This document shows, in pieces, positions 36,571 through 45,818 of a stretch of DNA of 64,000 nucleotides (position 1 is its first letter; each line of letters opens with the position of its first letter). The position numbers and the translations under genes were made by a program. Origin of the DNA: Enterococcus faecalis_A (GTDB taxonomy: Bacteria > Bacillota > Bacilli > Lactobacillales > Enterococcaceae); contig JBPDWA010000005.1 in the NCBI GenBank assembly GCA_051295955.1, positions 62,001 through 126,000 of the forward strand. Reading direction: 5' to 3'. The notes beneath the pieces are model-generated. The model saw nothing but the letters and a program-made list of their open reading frames with translations, was not told the DNA's origin and did no database searches.

Positions 36571-37283
36571 CTATACCTTATAAACTATTCATTTGTACAA
36601 ATACAAAGACTTGCCAACTTAATCCCAAAATCTAAATAGATTTCAATCCATATCCACAAATAAAATCAATAGGGAGTATTTTAGTGTAATTATATTCTGC
36701 TTCTTTCATTGGTTTTTCTCCAAAGTTTTCATTTACAGCAAACGCTTTCACTATTAAAAAGAGCATGCTGAAGTTGCTGCTATCTGATCTTTTTAGACGA
36801 ATGAAAGAATTTTGTAAGCCATTGATAAAGTTATCTTTTTTAATTAAGTCTCCTTCATCCCGGCAACCTCCAGCTAAACGCTTCGCTTGGTACGTATCGA
36901 AGCCATGTTCTCAAAGCTTATATACTCTTAAATTATTTTTTAGCCAATTCTGCAGCCCTATTGTTGCAAACACAAAATAGTTCCAGTTCCATCATCATTG
37001 ATTCCTACAACTGCTTTCCATCATTACACTGATCAGAACCAAAGACGGCTCTGTCAAATATACGGTTCCGAATCTCCGCCTTAAATGAAGCAGGATTCAC
37101 TTCATTTAAGGCAAGCTTCCTACACAGTTAACTGGTTCAACAAAAGAAACCAAGAATAAAATTAAGTCACTCAGCCCCGACATTGAAAATAACACACGCC
37201 ATTCTTCTAAGACAATTCTCTATTAGAACTATACCAGCTAAACAGGAGCGTGCTATACTAGAATCTTTGGTCCAAAAATATCA
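36571..37283. other. Decayed region between the padC relic and rlmH
   Basis: No intact gene. On the minus strand a frame free of stops runs from about 36910 to 36632 and reads E-H-G-F-D-T-Y-Q-A-K-R-L-A-G-G, then D-E-G-D-L-I-K-K-D-N-F, without a start. Further up, near 36970-37020, A-V-V-G-I-N-D-D-G-T-G-T-I appears in another frame. These look like worn-out coding fragments that I could not assign to a family. Confidence 0.45.
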
Positions 37284-37763
37284 TCATTTATGATACGGTT
37301 CTCCTCGTATAATCCGAAAGCTACGATAGATTTGTTCGACTAAAATCAGGCGCATTAATTGGTGGGGATAGGTCATTTTACCAAAGGATAATTGTTGTTG
37401 GCTGCGTTTTTCCACCGCAGTGCTTAAGCCTAAGGAACCGCCGATAACAAAGACCAGCTGACTCTGTCCATGAATGCCTAATTGTTCAATTTCTTTAGCC
37501 ATTGCTTCACTGCTTAATTGTTTCCCATTAATAGCTAAAATAAAGACATAGTCATTTTCACTAATTTTTGCTAAAATCCGTTGGCCTTCTTTTTCTTTGA
37601 TTTGTTCCATTTCAGCTTCACTAAGCTTTTCCGGTGCTTTTTCATCCGGCACTTCAATCATTTCCAATTTTGCATAATTAGATAAACGTTTCAAATATTC
37701 GTTAATCCCTTGAACTAAGTACTTTTCTTTTAATTTTCCCACACTAATAATTTTGATTCGCAC
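37284..37763 (-). CDS. rlmH: 23S rRNA (pseudouridine1915-N3)-methyltransferase
   Basis: A 159-residue SPOUT methyltransferase that methylates pseudouridine 1915 in helix 69 of 23S rRNA. The start I-K-I-I-S-V-G-K-L-K-E-K-Y, the knot motif F-V-I-G-G-S-L-G-L-S and the end F-R-I-I-R-G-E-P-Y-H-K are diagnostic and the length is exact. It lies divergent from htrA across a DnaA-box-rich spacer, a common neighbourhood near the replication origin in Firmicutes. Confidence 0.97.
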   Translation of the reverse strand: MRIKIISVGKLKEKYLVQGINEYLKRLSNYAKLEMIEVPDEKAPEKLSEAEMEQIKEKEGQRILAKISENDYVFILAINGKQLSSEAMAKEIEQLGIHGQSQLVFVIGGSLGLSTAVEKRSQQQLSFGKMTYPHQLMRLILVEQIYRSFRIIRGEPYHK

Positions 37764-37845
37764 AAGTTCACGCTACTTTCTGTTTTTTCAAATTTCCTTT
37801 ATTTTATCACGAAACCATAGGGCTTTCCACAGCATTTCCACATAC

Positions 37846-38027
37846 TTATGCACATATGCACAGACTTATCCACAGACGTAATAGAAAAATCACCTTATAT
37901 AACAGGTTTTTTTATACAAACACATATTCCCCGTTTTTTTATCCACATTATCCACATTTTGTGGATAACTTTTAACAAAACAATACACAGCTTTTCCCGC
38001 CAGTTTTTCACAGCTTCTTGTGTATAA
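37846..38027. promoter_or_regulatory. Cluster of DnaA boxes
   Basis: Matches to TTATNCACA lie at 37846-37854 (TTATGCACA), 37866-37874, 37939-37947 and 37948-37956 (plus), and 37960-37968 (minus). The last four are the perfect TTATCCACA. A one-mismatch copy TGTGTATAA lies at 38019-38027. Two are directly adjacent and a third is inverted 3 bp away. The spacer is otherwise AT-rich. dnaA is not in the window, so this is either an origin-proximal auxiliary cluster or a DnaA-regulated promoter region. Confidence 0.8.
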
Positions 38028-38168
38028 CTTTATTTTTCGTGTTTTTTCATTAATTTTTCCTCATGATGTTCATAAAAAATTCAAAGCTTTTCTATAGACT
38101 TAACTTGTGCTAAAAAGCTATACTAAGTTTATGAATATAATGATCTTAATCAGGAGGCTGTCATTTTT

Positions 38169-39452
38169 ATGGAAAAAAAAGATATTACACCTAAATCAAA
38201 CAAAAATAATCTATGGAAAAAATTTGGCGTCGGCTTAGCCGGTGGTTTATTGGGCGGAGTATTAATGGTAGGTGGTACATATGCGGCGATTAATACAAAT
38301 CTTCTCCCATCACCATCTGGCTCTTCTGCCAATACAACAAATACTAATGCCAAAGGCGAAACCAAAGTCAGCAATGTAAGCTATGATGTTTCCAGTGATG
38401 TTACAAAAGCTGTTAAAAAGGTTCAAAACTCAGTGGTCTCTGTCATTAATCTCCAAAAATCAAACAAAAATTCTGCTGATCCTTTCGGTAATCTTTTTGG
38501 TGAGAATAACGACGCTCGTAAATCTGATAACAACAGTGGTGAATTGGAACCAGCCAGCGAAGGTAGTGGCGTTATTTACAAAAAAGATGGCAAGGATGCT
38601 TACGTAGTAACAAACAACCACGTCGTTGATCAAGCACAAGGTTTGGAAGTTGTTTTATCCGACGGCACGAAAGTAAAAGGAGAACTAGTCGGTACTGATT
38701 CTTATACTGACTTAGCGGTTATTAAAATTTCCTCCGATAAAATAAGCCAAGTAGCAACCTTTGGTGATTCAAGCAAACTGACAGTTGGTGAACCAGCCAT
38801 TGCCATCGGCTCTCCTTTAGGCTCTGATTATGCAAATTCGGTTACCCAAGGAATCGTCTCTTCTGTAAATCGGAACATCGTCAACAAAAATGACTCCGGT
38901 GAAACAATTAATATCAATGCTATCCAAACAGACGCTGCGATTAATCCTGGAAATTCTGGCGGTCCTTTAATCAACATTGAAGGTCAAGTCATCGGTATCA
39001 ACTCTGTTAAAATTGTACAATCAAACAGCCAAGTAAGTGTTGAAGGAATGGGCTTTGCCATTCCAAGTAATGATGTAGTATCCATTATTAATCAATTAGA
39101 GAAAGACGGCAAAGTTACTCGTCCGGCTCTTGGTATTACAATGTCTGATTTAACATCAATTTCAGCTCAACAACAAGAACAAATCTTAAAACTCCCTGCG
39201 TCTGTCAAATCAGGTGTTGTCGTTCGTTCCGTTGAAACTGCTACGCCAGCTGATAAAGCCGGATTGGAAAAATATGACGTCATTACTAAAATTGACGGCA
39301 AAGAAGTTAATTCCATGACTGATCTACAAAGTGCGCTTTACAAGAAAAAAGTCGGCGACAAAATAGAAGTGACCTTCTATCGTGGTGCGAAGGAAAAAAC
39401 CGTTACCGTAAACTTAACCATCGATAAATCAGCAATAACTAAAAATAATTAA
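38169..39452 (+). CDS. htrA: HtrA-type trypsin-like serine protease
   Basis: A 427-residue membrane-anchored surface protease and chaperone. One N-terminal helix (about residues 18-42) is followed by a Ser/Thr/Asn-rich linker. The trypsin-like domain has His151 (T-N-N-H-V-V-D), Asp181 (S-Y-T-D-L-A-V) and Ser263 (N-P-G-N-S-G-G-P-L), and a single PDZ domain runs from about residue 310. It degrades misfolded exported proteins. AGGAGG lies 12 bases before the ATG. Upstream is the DnaA-box cluster. Confidence 0.96.
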   Translation: MEKKDITPKSNKNNLWKKFGVGLAGGLLGGVLMVGGTYAAINTNLLPSPSGSSANTTNTNAKGETKVSNVSYDVSSDVTKAVKKVQNSVVSVINLQKSNKNSADPFGNLFGENNDARKSDNNSGELEPASEGSGVIYKKDGKDAYVVTNNHVVDQAQGLEVVLSDGTKVKGELVGTDSYTDLAVIKISSDKISQVATFGDSSKLTVGEPAIAIGSPLGSDYANSVTQGIVSSVNRNIVNKNDSGETININAIQTDAAINPGNSGGPLINIEGQVIGINSVKIVQSNSQVSVEGMGFAIPSNDVVSIINQLEKDGKVTRPALGITMSDLTSISAQQQEQILKLPASVKSGVVVRSVETATPADKAGLEKYDVITKIDGKEVNSMTDLQSALYKKKVGDKIEVTFYRGAKEKTVTVNLTIDKSAITKNN

Positions 39453-39578
39453 AAAAGGTTGAGCCAAAAACCGATGCAGTTCGAGCAATTAAAGGAAAAG
39501 ACGTACCCTCTACTTTTTATACTGAGGAGCTTTTACGAAATTTTCCAAGTCTGATGCTTGGTCGCTGTTTATCCAAAA

Positions 39579-39625
39579 AAAGTGGCTGGAACAAAACGAA
39601 CCAATGGTTTTGTTCCAGCCACTTT
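39579..39625 (-). terminator. Strong terminator of ytpR
   Basis: Perfect 19-bp arms, AAAGTGGCTGGAACAAAAC and its complement, surround a 9-base loop. A T run follows on the minus strand only, so it mainly serves ytpR; it also separates the convergent htrA. Confidence 0.85.
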
Positions 39626-39662
39626 ACTGTTCAATCAATTTGCGTGCCTAATAGTTGGATAA

Positions 39663-40286
39663 TTATTCTTTTCCTACTGCAAAAGCTGCACCGATTTCTG
39701 CATCAAATGGTAGCTCTAAGATTCCTTTTTTCGTCGGTGCATTCGGCAAACGTAATTCTTTGGCTGAACAGATCATGCCATAGCTTTCTACGCCACGTAA
39801 AAGACCAGGCCAAATCAGCAAACCGTCTGGCATCATAGCACCAGGCTTTGCGACTACTACTTTTTGACCGGCTTTAATATTGGGGGCTCCACACACAATT
39901 TGTAAAATTTCGCCATTATCAACTTCTGTTTGCGTAATTGATAAATGATCTGAGTCAGGATGTTTTTTACAAGCTTTAACAAAGCCGATAACAATTTTTG
40001 GTTCTTGGTCGTGTTCGATAGTTTCAGTAAACCCAGCTTGGCTAATGGCTTCATTGAGTCGTTCAATTTGAGCTTCTGTTAACGTTATTTGACCTTGGCC
40101 TTCAATCGAGCTAATTAGGTCTGATGCTTGAAAGATATTCCAAGCAACCACTTGTTCTGGATTTTCCACTAAACTGACTCGGGCAATTTGACCATTGCGT
40201 TCAACTTTTTTTTCTTTTCCTTGGTCATCGGCAACCACAATCATCAAGACATCACCGACATGTTCTTTATTATAAGCAAAAATCAT
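39663..40286 (-). CDS. ytpR: YtpR family tRNA-binding domain protein
   Basis: A 207-residue protein. The C-terminal half (residues 90-200) is an OB-fold tRNA-binding domain like the N-terminus of bacterial PheT: K-H-P-D-S-D-H-L, I-V-C-G-A-P-N-I-K-A-G-Q-K-V-V-V-A and G-V-E-S-Y-G-M-I-C-S. The N-terminal half is the YtpR-specific module. Its biological role is not settled. The start follows AAGGAGG. It is a single gene with its own terminator. Confidence 0.92.
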   Translation of the reverse strand: MIFAYNKEHVGDVLMIVVADDQGKEKKVERNGQIARVSLVENPEQVVAWNIFQASDLISSIEGQGQITLTEAQIERLNEAISQAGFTETIEHDQEPKIVIGFVKACKKHPDSDHLSITQTEVDNGEILQIVCGAPNIKAGQKVVVAKPGAMMPDGLLIWPGLLRGVESYGMICSAKELRLPNAPTKKGILELPFDAEIGAAFAVGKE

Positions 40287-40419
40287 GGAATTGTTCCTCC
40301 TTATTGGTATCCTGTCCTATCTTATCAAAAAATTACGATCTCTGCATACCTTTTTTCCTTTTAATTAGGAACCGCCTGCTCTTACTTCAGGCTTTAGGCC
40401 ACTCGCCTGTTAGTTTTAC

Positions 40420-40462
40420 AAAAAATGTGAGGAAAAAGTTCGTCAACTTTTCCCTCACATAA
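40420..40462 (-). terminator. Terminator of the uspA gene
   Basis: Arms ATGTGAGG and CCTCACAT with AAAAAGTT/AACTTTT inside form a long stem; on the minus strand it runs into TTTTTTG. Confidence 0.8.
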
Positions 40463-40557
40463 GCAACTTTTTGATTAAAATCAACAGTTCTTTTAGCCCT
40501 TCCAACCATTCAAGGCTAGCTTTTTACTAATTGAGCTGAAATATTCACTTTCCTTAT

Positions 40558-41019
40558 TTATTTTTGGTTTTCTTTTGGATGAACAATCAACACATCACAA
40601 GGTGCTTGGCGAATAATATAGCTACTAACACTTCCCATCATCATTCGTTCAACTGCATTTAAGCCCGATTGCCCTACCATGATTAAATCAATTTCATATT
40701 TTTGCGGCAAGTCATGGCTCATCAGTTCTTTTGGTGACCCAAATGAAATGACCGTTTCAACTTCATGAAATGCTACGCTTTCAGCATATTTTTTGCAATC
40801 ATTTAATATTGCTTTGGCGTTTTCTGTTTCTTGATCAATTAAATTATTATTCAGCGTTGAATAACCCATCAACGTGTAGACTTGATTTTCAATAATGTGA
40901 GCGACAATCACGCGCCCGCCATTCCTTTTAGCTACTTCGATCGCCTGTTCATAAGCTAAAGTTGCTTGATCGCTACCATCTACCCCAACTAGAATATTCT
41001 TATACGTTTGCTCTTCCAT
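40558..41019 (-). CDS. Universal stress protein, UspA family
   Basis: A 153-residue UspA-fold protein. I-L-V-G-V-D-G-S-D-Q-A opens the domain and the nucleotide-binding G-Q-S-G-L-N-A-V-E-R-M-M-M-G-S-V-S-S-Y-I is present, so it is probably of the ATP-binding type. I start at the ATG at 41019, which has AGGAAGG 8 bases upstream, instead of a GTG three codons further. It follows a thioredoxin-like gene by 62 bp on the same strand. Confidence 0.93.
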   Translation of the reverse strand: MEEQTYKNILVGVDGSDQATLAYEQAIEVAKRNGGRVIVAHIIENQVYTLMGYSTLNNNLIDQETENAKAILNDCKKYAESVAFHEVETVISFGSPKELMSHDLPQKYEIDLIMVGQSGLNAVERMMMGSVSSYIIRQAPCDVLIVHPKENQK

Positions 41020-41081
41020 GAGATTCACCTTCCTGATGATTATTTTTTAGCAAAAATAGTGAAGCGTCCTGTAGTTGAAAA

Positions 41082-41396
41082 CTAACTAAGCGTCCTTAAG
41101 AATTCACATACTTCTTCTTTCGTCTTGCGGTTTTTATTCACCAGCCGTCCCAGTTCCTGACCATTATCAATCACAACAAAACTAGGAATTCCAAAAATAC
41201 TCCATTGGGCAGCTACATCAATGAAACGATCCCGATCCACTTCAATAAATTGAAATTGTGGAAACTCAGCTTCAATTGCCGGCATCATCGGTTTAATAAA
41301 CCGACAATCTCCACACCAGTCAGCTGTGAAGAAAAAAACATTCTTACCCTTTTCAACATAGGTGGCTAACTCTTCTAAAGATGCTGGTATGATCAT
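41082..41396 (-). CDS. Thioredoxin-like protein (CGDC)
   Basis: A 104-residue cytosolic thioredoxin-fold protein. The active site is F-T-A-D-W-C-G-D-C-R-F, with CGDC in place of the usual CGPC, and the cis-proline segment I-F-G-I-P-S-F-V-V is present. The Pro-to-Asp change should alter redox potential, so it may be a specialised reductase. It begins 10 bp after the M42 peptidase gene, which makes them an operon. Length is normal. Confidence 0.9.
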   Translation of the reverse strand: MIIPASLEELATYVEKGKNVFFFTADWCGDCRFIKPMMPAIEAEFPQFQFIEVDRDRFIDVAAQWSIFGIPSFVVIDNGQELGRLVNKNRKTKEEVCEFLRTLS

Positions 41397-41406
41397 AAGT
41401 TTTGGC

Positions 41407-42483
41407 CTACTTTCCGTAAATAATCGTATTGACTGTTGATTGATCCAACCCTTTTAATGTTTGTAAAAGCATTTCCCGAGCTGCTTCAAAATCAGCAATG
41501 CTAAACATTGTTTGGTGAGTATGAATATAACGGCCGCACACACCAATAACCGTACTTGGCACACCATCGTTTGTCGTATGAGCGGCACCAGCGTCGGTTC
41601 CACCTTTTGAGACAAAATATTGATAAGGAATATTATGGGTTTCTGCTGTATCCAGCAAGTATTCCCGCAAGCGCGGCAAGGTGATCATGCCTGGATCAAA
41701 AATTCGCAATAAAGTACCTTCTCCTAGGTGACCAAAAGTACCTTTTTTCGTTTGAATGTCATCTGCAGCAGAACAATCTACGGCAAAGAACAAGTCCGGT
41801 TTGAATTTGTGTACAGAAGGTTTAGCGCCACGCAAGCCGACTTCTTCTTGAACGTTGGCACCTGCAATTAATGTGTGTCCTAATGCTTCTGTTTGTAATG
41901 CTTCCAAAGCTTCTAAAACTAACGTACAACCATAACGGTTATCCCAAGATTTGCTAATAATATTTTTTCCATTGGCTGTTTTAATTGTTTCGACTTGAGG
42001 TACGATAGAATCTCCCGGACGAACACCGTAGCTTTCTGCTTCCTCTTTTGACGAAAAGCCTGCATCGAATAATACATCGGTAACTTCTAATTGTTTTTGT
42101 CCGCTCGTTCCTCGTAATAAATGAGGCGGAATTGAAGAAGAAATACATGGATAATCACCTTTACGTGTTTTTAAAGTAAAGCGTTGTGCAGAAACAACGT
42201 ACGGATTCCAGCCGCCCAAAGGCACTACTTGAAATAGCCCGTTATCGTTAATTTGTGTTAGCATAAAACCCACTTCATCCATATGAGCAGCTACCATCAC
42301 TCTTGGTGCGGCTTCAACAGAAGAACGTTTGATTCCGAAAATACCGCCTAAGCCATCGTATTGTACTTCATCAACTAAAGGCGTCATTTCTTTTTTCATA
42401 TACGCGCGAATATCTTCTTCAAATCCGCTGGTTCCTTGTAATTCTGTGAGCTCTTTGATGCGTTGAAATGTTTTTTCTTCCAT
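41407..42483 (-). CDS. M42 family aminopeptidase
   Basis: A 358-residue metal-dependent, tetrahedral aminopeptidase of the PepA/FrvX/YsdC type. Ligand motifs: A-A-H-M-D-E-V-G-F-M, K-S-W-D-N-R-Y-G, V-Q-E-E-V-G-L-R-G-A, A-V-D-C and the C-terminal G-G-T-D-A-G-A-A-H and I-H-T-H. The first in-frame codon is far upstream (TTG). I choose the ATG at 42483, which gives the family's usual distance to L-Q-G-T-S-G-F-E; an ATG at 42498 with GGAAAAG before it is the alternative. It leads the peptidase-thioredoxin pair. Confidence 0.92.
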   Translation of the reverse strand: MEEKTFQRIKELTELQGTSGFEEDIRAYMKKEMTPLVDEVQYDGLGGIFGIKRSSVEAAPRVMVAAHMDEVGFMLTQINDNGLFQVVPLGGWNPYVVSAQRFTLKTRKGDYPCISSSIPPHLLRGTSGQKQLEVTDVLFDAGFSSKEEAESYGVRPGDSIVPQVETIKTANGKNIISKSWDNRYGCTLVLEALEALQTEALGHTLIAGANVQEEVGLRGAKPSVHKFKPDLFFAVDCSAADDIQTKKGTFGHLGEGTLLRIFDPGMITLPRLREYLLDTAETHNIPYQYFVSKGGTDAGAAHTTNDGVPSTVIGVCGRYIHTHQTMFSIADFEAAREMLLQTLKGLDQSTVNTIIYGK

Positions 42484-42790
42484 AGATGTGTGTCCCATCG
42501 CTTGCTTTTCCGTTGACTTTTTTGGCGAGCACAAATTTGTCTGTATAACAAAAATGTCTTATCTATAAAAAATAAGAATGGGTACTCCTTTCATATGATT
42601 TCGTCTTCCATTATAACTCAATTTAAAATAATTGCCCATTGGTTTTCCTTTTTTACTGCTGAATATGAGAAGGCACTAAAAGAATCATGGAAAACGGTAT
42701 TTTGTTTCTCCACAGCTACAGGACTATGGTAAAATAAAACCAAAGACGAATAAATCAATGAGCAGCTTTACGCCTAAAGGAGGCAATTAT

Positions 42791-43132
42791 ATGAATACAG
42801 AAAATGATTTTGATTATTTTAAAGGTGGTCTGGCCCTCGGCGTTGGAATCGGTCTTTTAAGCGGCGTTGCATCCACCTTATTTTATCAACGGAAAAGAAC
42901 CATCGCCGCAGATGACGTATTAGATACTATTAAAGCCGCTTTTTTAAAAGAAGGCCCCATCGAAGGCTCTTGGATTGAATTCCAGCAAAAACCACTGCGA
43001 AAATTTGCCATTCATTCGAAAATTTACACTGGCGGTATTTCTCGGATTGAAGATGACGGCATCGTTCAATATGAATTTACAGCAGACGCTCATACAGGCA
43101 CTGTCATTGATATCAAAAGAGTCAAACTCTAA
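42791..43132 (+). CDS. Small membrane-anchored protein of unknown function
   Basis: A 113-residue protein with one N-terminal helix (about residues 12-32, G-L-A-L-G-V-G-I-G-L-L-S-G-V) and a soluble C-terminal half whose pattern, Q-Y-E-F-T-A-D-A-H-T-G-T-V-I-D-I, resembles a PepSY-like strand pair. The start is the ATG at 42791, 7 bases after AAAGGAGG; the frame opens earlier. It is a single gene before alsS. I do not recognise a named family. Confidence 0.75.
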   Translation: MNTENDFDYFKGGLALGVGIGLLSGVASTLFYQRKRTIAADDVLDTIKAAFLKEGPIEGSWIEFQQKPLRKFAIHSKIYTGGISRIEDDGIVQYEFTADAHTGTVIDIKRVKL

Positions 43133-43240
43133 CAGTTATTCAAGAGTTTGCCTCTTTTATAAGCGAGCAGGAAAGGCTAATGAGTCTTTTTTGCTCGTTT
43201 ACTTTTTATTTTATCAGGAATATTAAAGAAAACAGAACAC

Positions 43241-43269
43241 TTGGTTCTAAGTCAAAACAAGTTTATACT
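43241..43269 (+). promoter_or_regulatory. Promoter of alsS-alsD
   Basis: TTGGTT and TATACT are exactly 17 bp apart, ending 27 bp before the alsS ATG. Confidence 0.75.
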
Positions 43270-43295
43270 ATCAAAGGAAGGAGTTGTTGTTACAC

Positions 43296-44960
43296 ATGAC
43301 ATATGAAAAACATGGCTACGATATAATTATCGAAAGTTTAAAAAACCATCGCGTCCCTTACATTTTCGGGATTCCTGGTGCAAAAATTGATGGCGTTTTT
43401 AACGCTTTGAAAGATGACGGTCCAGAACTGATTGTCACCCGCCACGAACAAAATGCAGCGTTTATGGCTCAAGCAGTCGGCCGTTTAACAGGAGAACCTG
43501 GCTTAGTGATTGCTACCAGCGGCCCCGGCGCCAGCAACTTAGCCACTGGCTTAGTTACCGCTACTGCTGAAGGGGATCCTATTTTAGCGTTAGGCGGTCA
43601 AGTAAAACGTAGCGATTTACTAAAACTTACCCACCAAAGTATGAACAATGCTGCGTTATTTGAACCAATTACCAAATATAGCGCTGAAGTTCAAGACCCT
43701 GAAACCATTTCAGAAATCATCACCAATGCTTACCGTTTGACTAAAAGCGGCAAAAAAGGTGCCAGCTTCATTAGTATTCCACAGGATGTGGTAGACGCTC
43801 CTGTAAAAAATGACGCCATTCATCCTCTAAGCGAGCCAAAACTAGGCCCTGCTTCTGAGACAGATATTCGTCAACTAGCAAAACGAATCGAAGAAGCAAA
43901 GCTCCCCGTGCTTTTAGTAGGCATGCGCGCTTCTGGTCGTAAAGAAACCGCAGCGATTCGGCGACTACTTGACAAAATCAATTTGCCAGTCGTTGAAACA
44001 TTCCAAGCAGCTGGTGTTATTTCTCGTAATCTGGAAAAACAACACTTCTTCGGTCGTGTCGGCTTATTCCGCAACCAACCAGGTGACATGCTTTTAAAAC
44101 GTAGCGATTTAGTCATCGCAATTGGCTATGATCCAATTGAATATGAAGCACGCAACTGGAATGCCGAAAAAGATGCACCAATTATTGTTTTAGACACCAT
44201 TTTAGCGGAAATTGACCCTTATCTCCAACCGGAAAAAGAGCTAATTGGCGATATTGCCGCAACAATTTCATTATTGACTGATGATATGGAGGGCTATACA
44301 TTATCAGCAGATTCCAAAGCCTATTTACAAACGTTAAAAGAAAAAATTGAATTACGGGACATTCCCACATCTCATGAAGAAAACGGTCTAATCCATCCGT
44401 TAGAAGTTATCAATACTCTACAAGCATTGACGACAGATGAAATGACTGTCACCGTTGACGTCGGCAGTCACTATATTTGGATGGCACGCCACTTCAGAAG
44501 TTACGAACCACGCCACCTGCTATTTAGTAACGGCATGCAAACGTTAGGGGTAGCCTTGCCATGGGCGATTGCCGCAGCTTTAATTCGGCCTAACACGCAA
44601 ATTATCTCAGTTTCCGGCGATGGCGGTTTTCTATTTTCTGCTCAAGATTTAGAAACGGCCGTCCGTAAAAAACTGAATATCGTTCATTTAATCTGGAATG
44701 ACGGTAAATATAATATGGTAGAATTCCAAGAAGAAATGAAATACGAGCGGTCTTCCGGTGTTGATTTTGGCCCTGTCGATTTTGTGAAATACGCCGAAGC
44801 GTTCGGTGCCAAAGGATTACGTGCAACAAATGTTGATGAGCTAGAAGCAGCTATTAAAAAAGGCTTCGCCACTGAAGGACCGGTCGTGATTGATATTCCA
44901 ATTGACTATTCTGGTAACCAAAAATTAGGCGAAACAATTTTACCAGACCAATTCTATTAA
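43296..44960 (+). CDS. alsS: Acetolactate synthase, catabolic
   Basis: A 554-residue thiamine-diphosphate enzyme that condenses two pyruvates into alpha-acetolactate and CO2. F-G-I-P-G-A-K-I-D-G, the catalytic Glu in V-T-R-H-E-Q-N-A-A-F, and the ThDP motif G-D-G-G-F-L-F-S-A-Q-D ending L-I-W-N-D are present. It lacks an FAD-only region and a regulatory subunit gene, as expected for the catabolic enzyme. GGAAGGAG lies 12 bases before the ATG; TTG codons closer to it are possible starts. It forms an operon with alsD and redirects pyruvate to acetoin, limiting acidification. Confidence 0.95.
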   Translation: MTYEKHGYDIIIESLKNHRVPYIFGIPGAKIDGVFNALKDDGPELIVTRHEQNAAFMAQAVGRLTGEPGLVIATSGPGASNLATGLVTATAEGDPILALGGQVKRSDLLKLTHQSMNNAALFEPITKYSAEVQDPETISEIITNAYRLTKSGKKGASFISIPQDVVDAPVKNDAIHPLSEPKLGPASETDIRQLAKRIEEAKLPVLLVGMRASGRKETAAIRRLLDKINLPVVETFQAAGVISRNLEKQHFFGRVGLFRNQPGDMLLKRSDLVIAIGYDPIEYEARNWNAEKDAPIIVLDTILAEIDPYLQPEKELIGDIAATISLLTDDMEGYTLSADSKAYLQTLKEKIELRDIPTSHEENGLIHPLEVINTLQALTTDEMTVTVDVGSHYIWMARHFRSYEPRHLLFSNGMQTLGVALPWAIAAALIRPNTQIISVSGDGGFLFSAQDLETAVRKKLNIVHLIWNDGKYNMVEFQEEMKYERSSGVDFGPVDFVKYAEAFGAKGLRATNVDELEAAIKKGFATEGPVVIDIPIDYSGNQKLGETILPDQFY

Positions 44961-44973
44961 GAAGGTGACTTTT

Positions 44974-45690
44974 ATGAATGAAAAAACAAGCTTGCACCAA
45001 CATGGAACGTTAGGAGCTTTAATGGCCGGTTTGATGGATGGAACAGCACCTTTAAAAGAAATCCTAACTTGGGGCGATTTCGGCATCGGTACACTTCATG
45101 GATTAGACGGTGAAATGATTATTTTAGCTGGCCAGCCCTACCAAGGACGGGCCGATGGGAGCTTAGTTCATTTAACCGGAGCAGAAATGGTGCCTTATGC
45201 AGCCGTTACTACTTTTAAGCCAGAACAATCATTGCCAATAAATGATGGAGCCAACCATCAAGCAGTTAAACAATTTATAGAAGCTCATTTGCAAAGTAAA
45301 AACATTTTCAGCGCAGTCAAACTAAGCGGATGCTTCAAAAAAATGCACATACGAATCATGCCTAAACAAGAACGCCCTTATGATCGTTTGGTAAATGTTT
45401 CTAAAAACCAACCGGAATTCATCCGTGAAGATGTTGAAGGTACGATTGTCGGTTTTTATACTCCGGAACTTTTCCAAGGTGCTGCTGCTGCCGGTTTCCA
45501 CTTGCACTTTTTGGCTGACGACCATCAATTTGGCGGTCACATTCTTGGTTTTGAACTAGAGTCCGGAACGTTAGAGCTTGCTGCAATGGATCAGTTTATC
45601 CAACACTTTCCAACCTCAAATGCTGAGTTTATGGACAATGAAATTGATTATACTGACCTTGCCAATGAAATAGCTGCAGCTGAAGGATAA
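44974..45690 (+). CDS. alsD: Alpha-acetolactate decarboxylase
   Basis: A 238-residue zinc enzyme converting acetolactate to acetoin. F-G-I-G-T-L-H-G-L-D-G-E-M-I, the metal ligands in G-F-H-L-H-F-L-A-D-D and the following F-G-G-H-I-L-G-F are conserved. AAGAAGGTGA precedes the ATG at 44974; a GTG three codons up overlaps it. It begins 13 bp after alsS and is followed by a bidirectional terminator. Confidence 0.96.
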   Translation: MNEKTSLHQHGTLGALMAGLMDGTAPLKEILTWGDFGIGTLHGLDGEMIILAGQPYQGRADGSLVHLTGAEMVPYAAVTTFKPEQSLPINDGANHQAVKQFIEAHLQSKNIFSAVKLSGCFKKMHIRIMPKQERPYDRLVNVSKNQPEFIREDVEGTIVGFYTPELFQGAAAAGFHLHFLADDHQFGGHILGFELESGTLELAAMDQFIQHFPTSNAEFMDNEIDYTDLANEIAAAEG

Positions 45691-45700
45691 TTTTTCGTTG

Positions 45701-45749
45701 AAAAAAGGAGTAGGACTTGTCTACATGAGACAGGGCCTGCTCCTTTTTT
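45701..45749. terminator. Bidirectional terminator, GGAGTAGGA group palindrome
   Basis: Arms AAAAAAGGAGTAGGACTTGTC and GACAGGGCCTGCTCCTTTTTT, with three mismatches, have A and T runs on both sides. It ends alsS-alsD and the minus-strand toxin locus. Confidence 0.8.
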
Positions 45750-45818
45750 AATGAAAATACAGCATTTGTTCAACACTTTTACTTATCCTCTGTACTAGCG
45801 TCACTTGATGAAATCCAC

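Noticed and set aside
36765..36980. 71-codon plus-strand frame
   Set aside because: No ribosome site; it is antisense to the better, though also decayed, minus-strand frame at 36632-36910.
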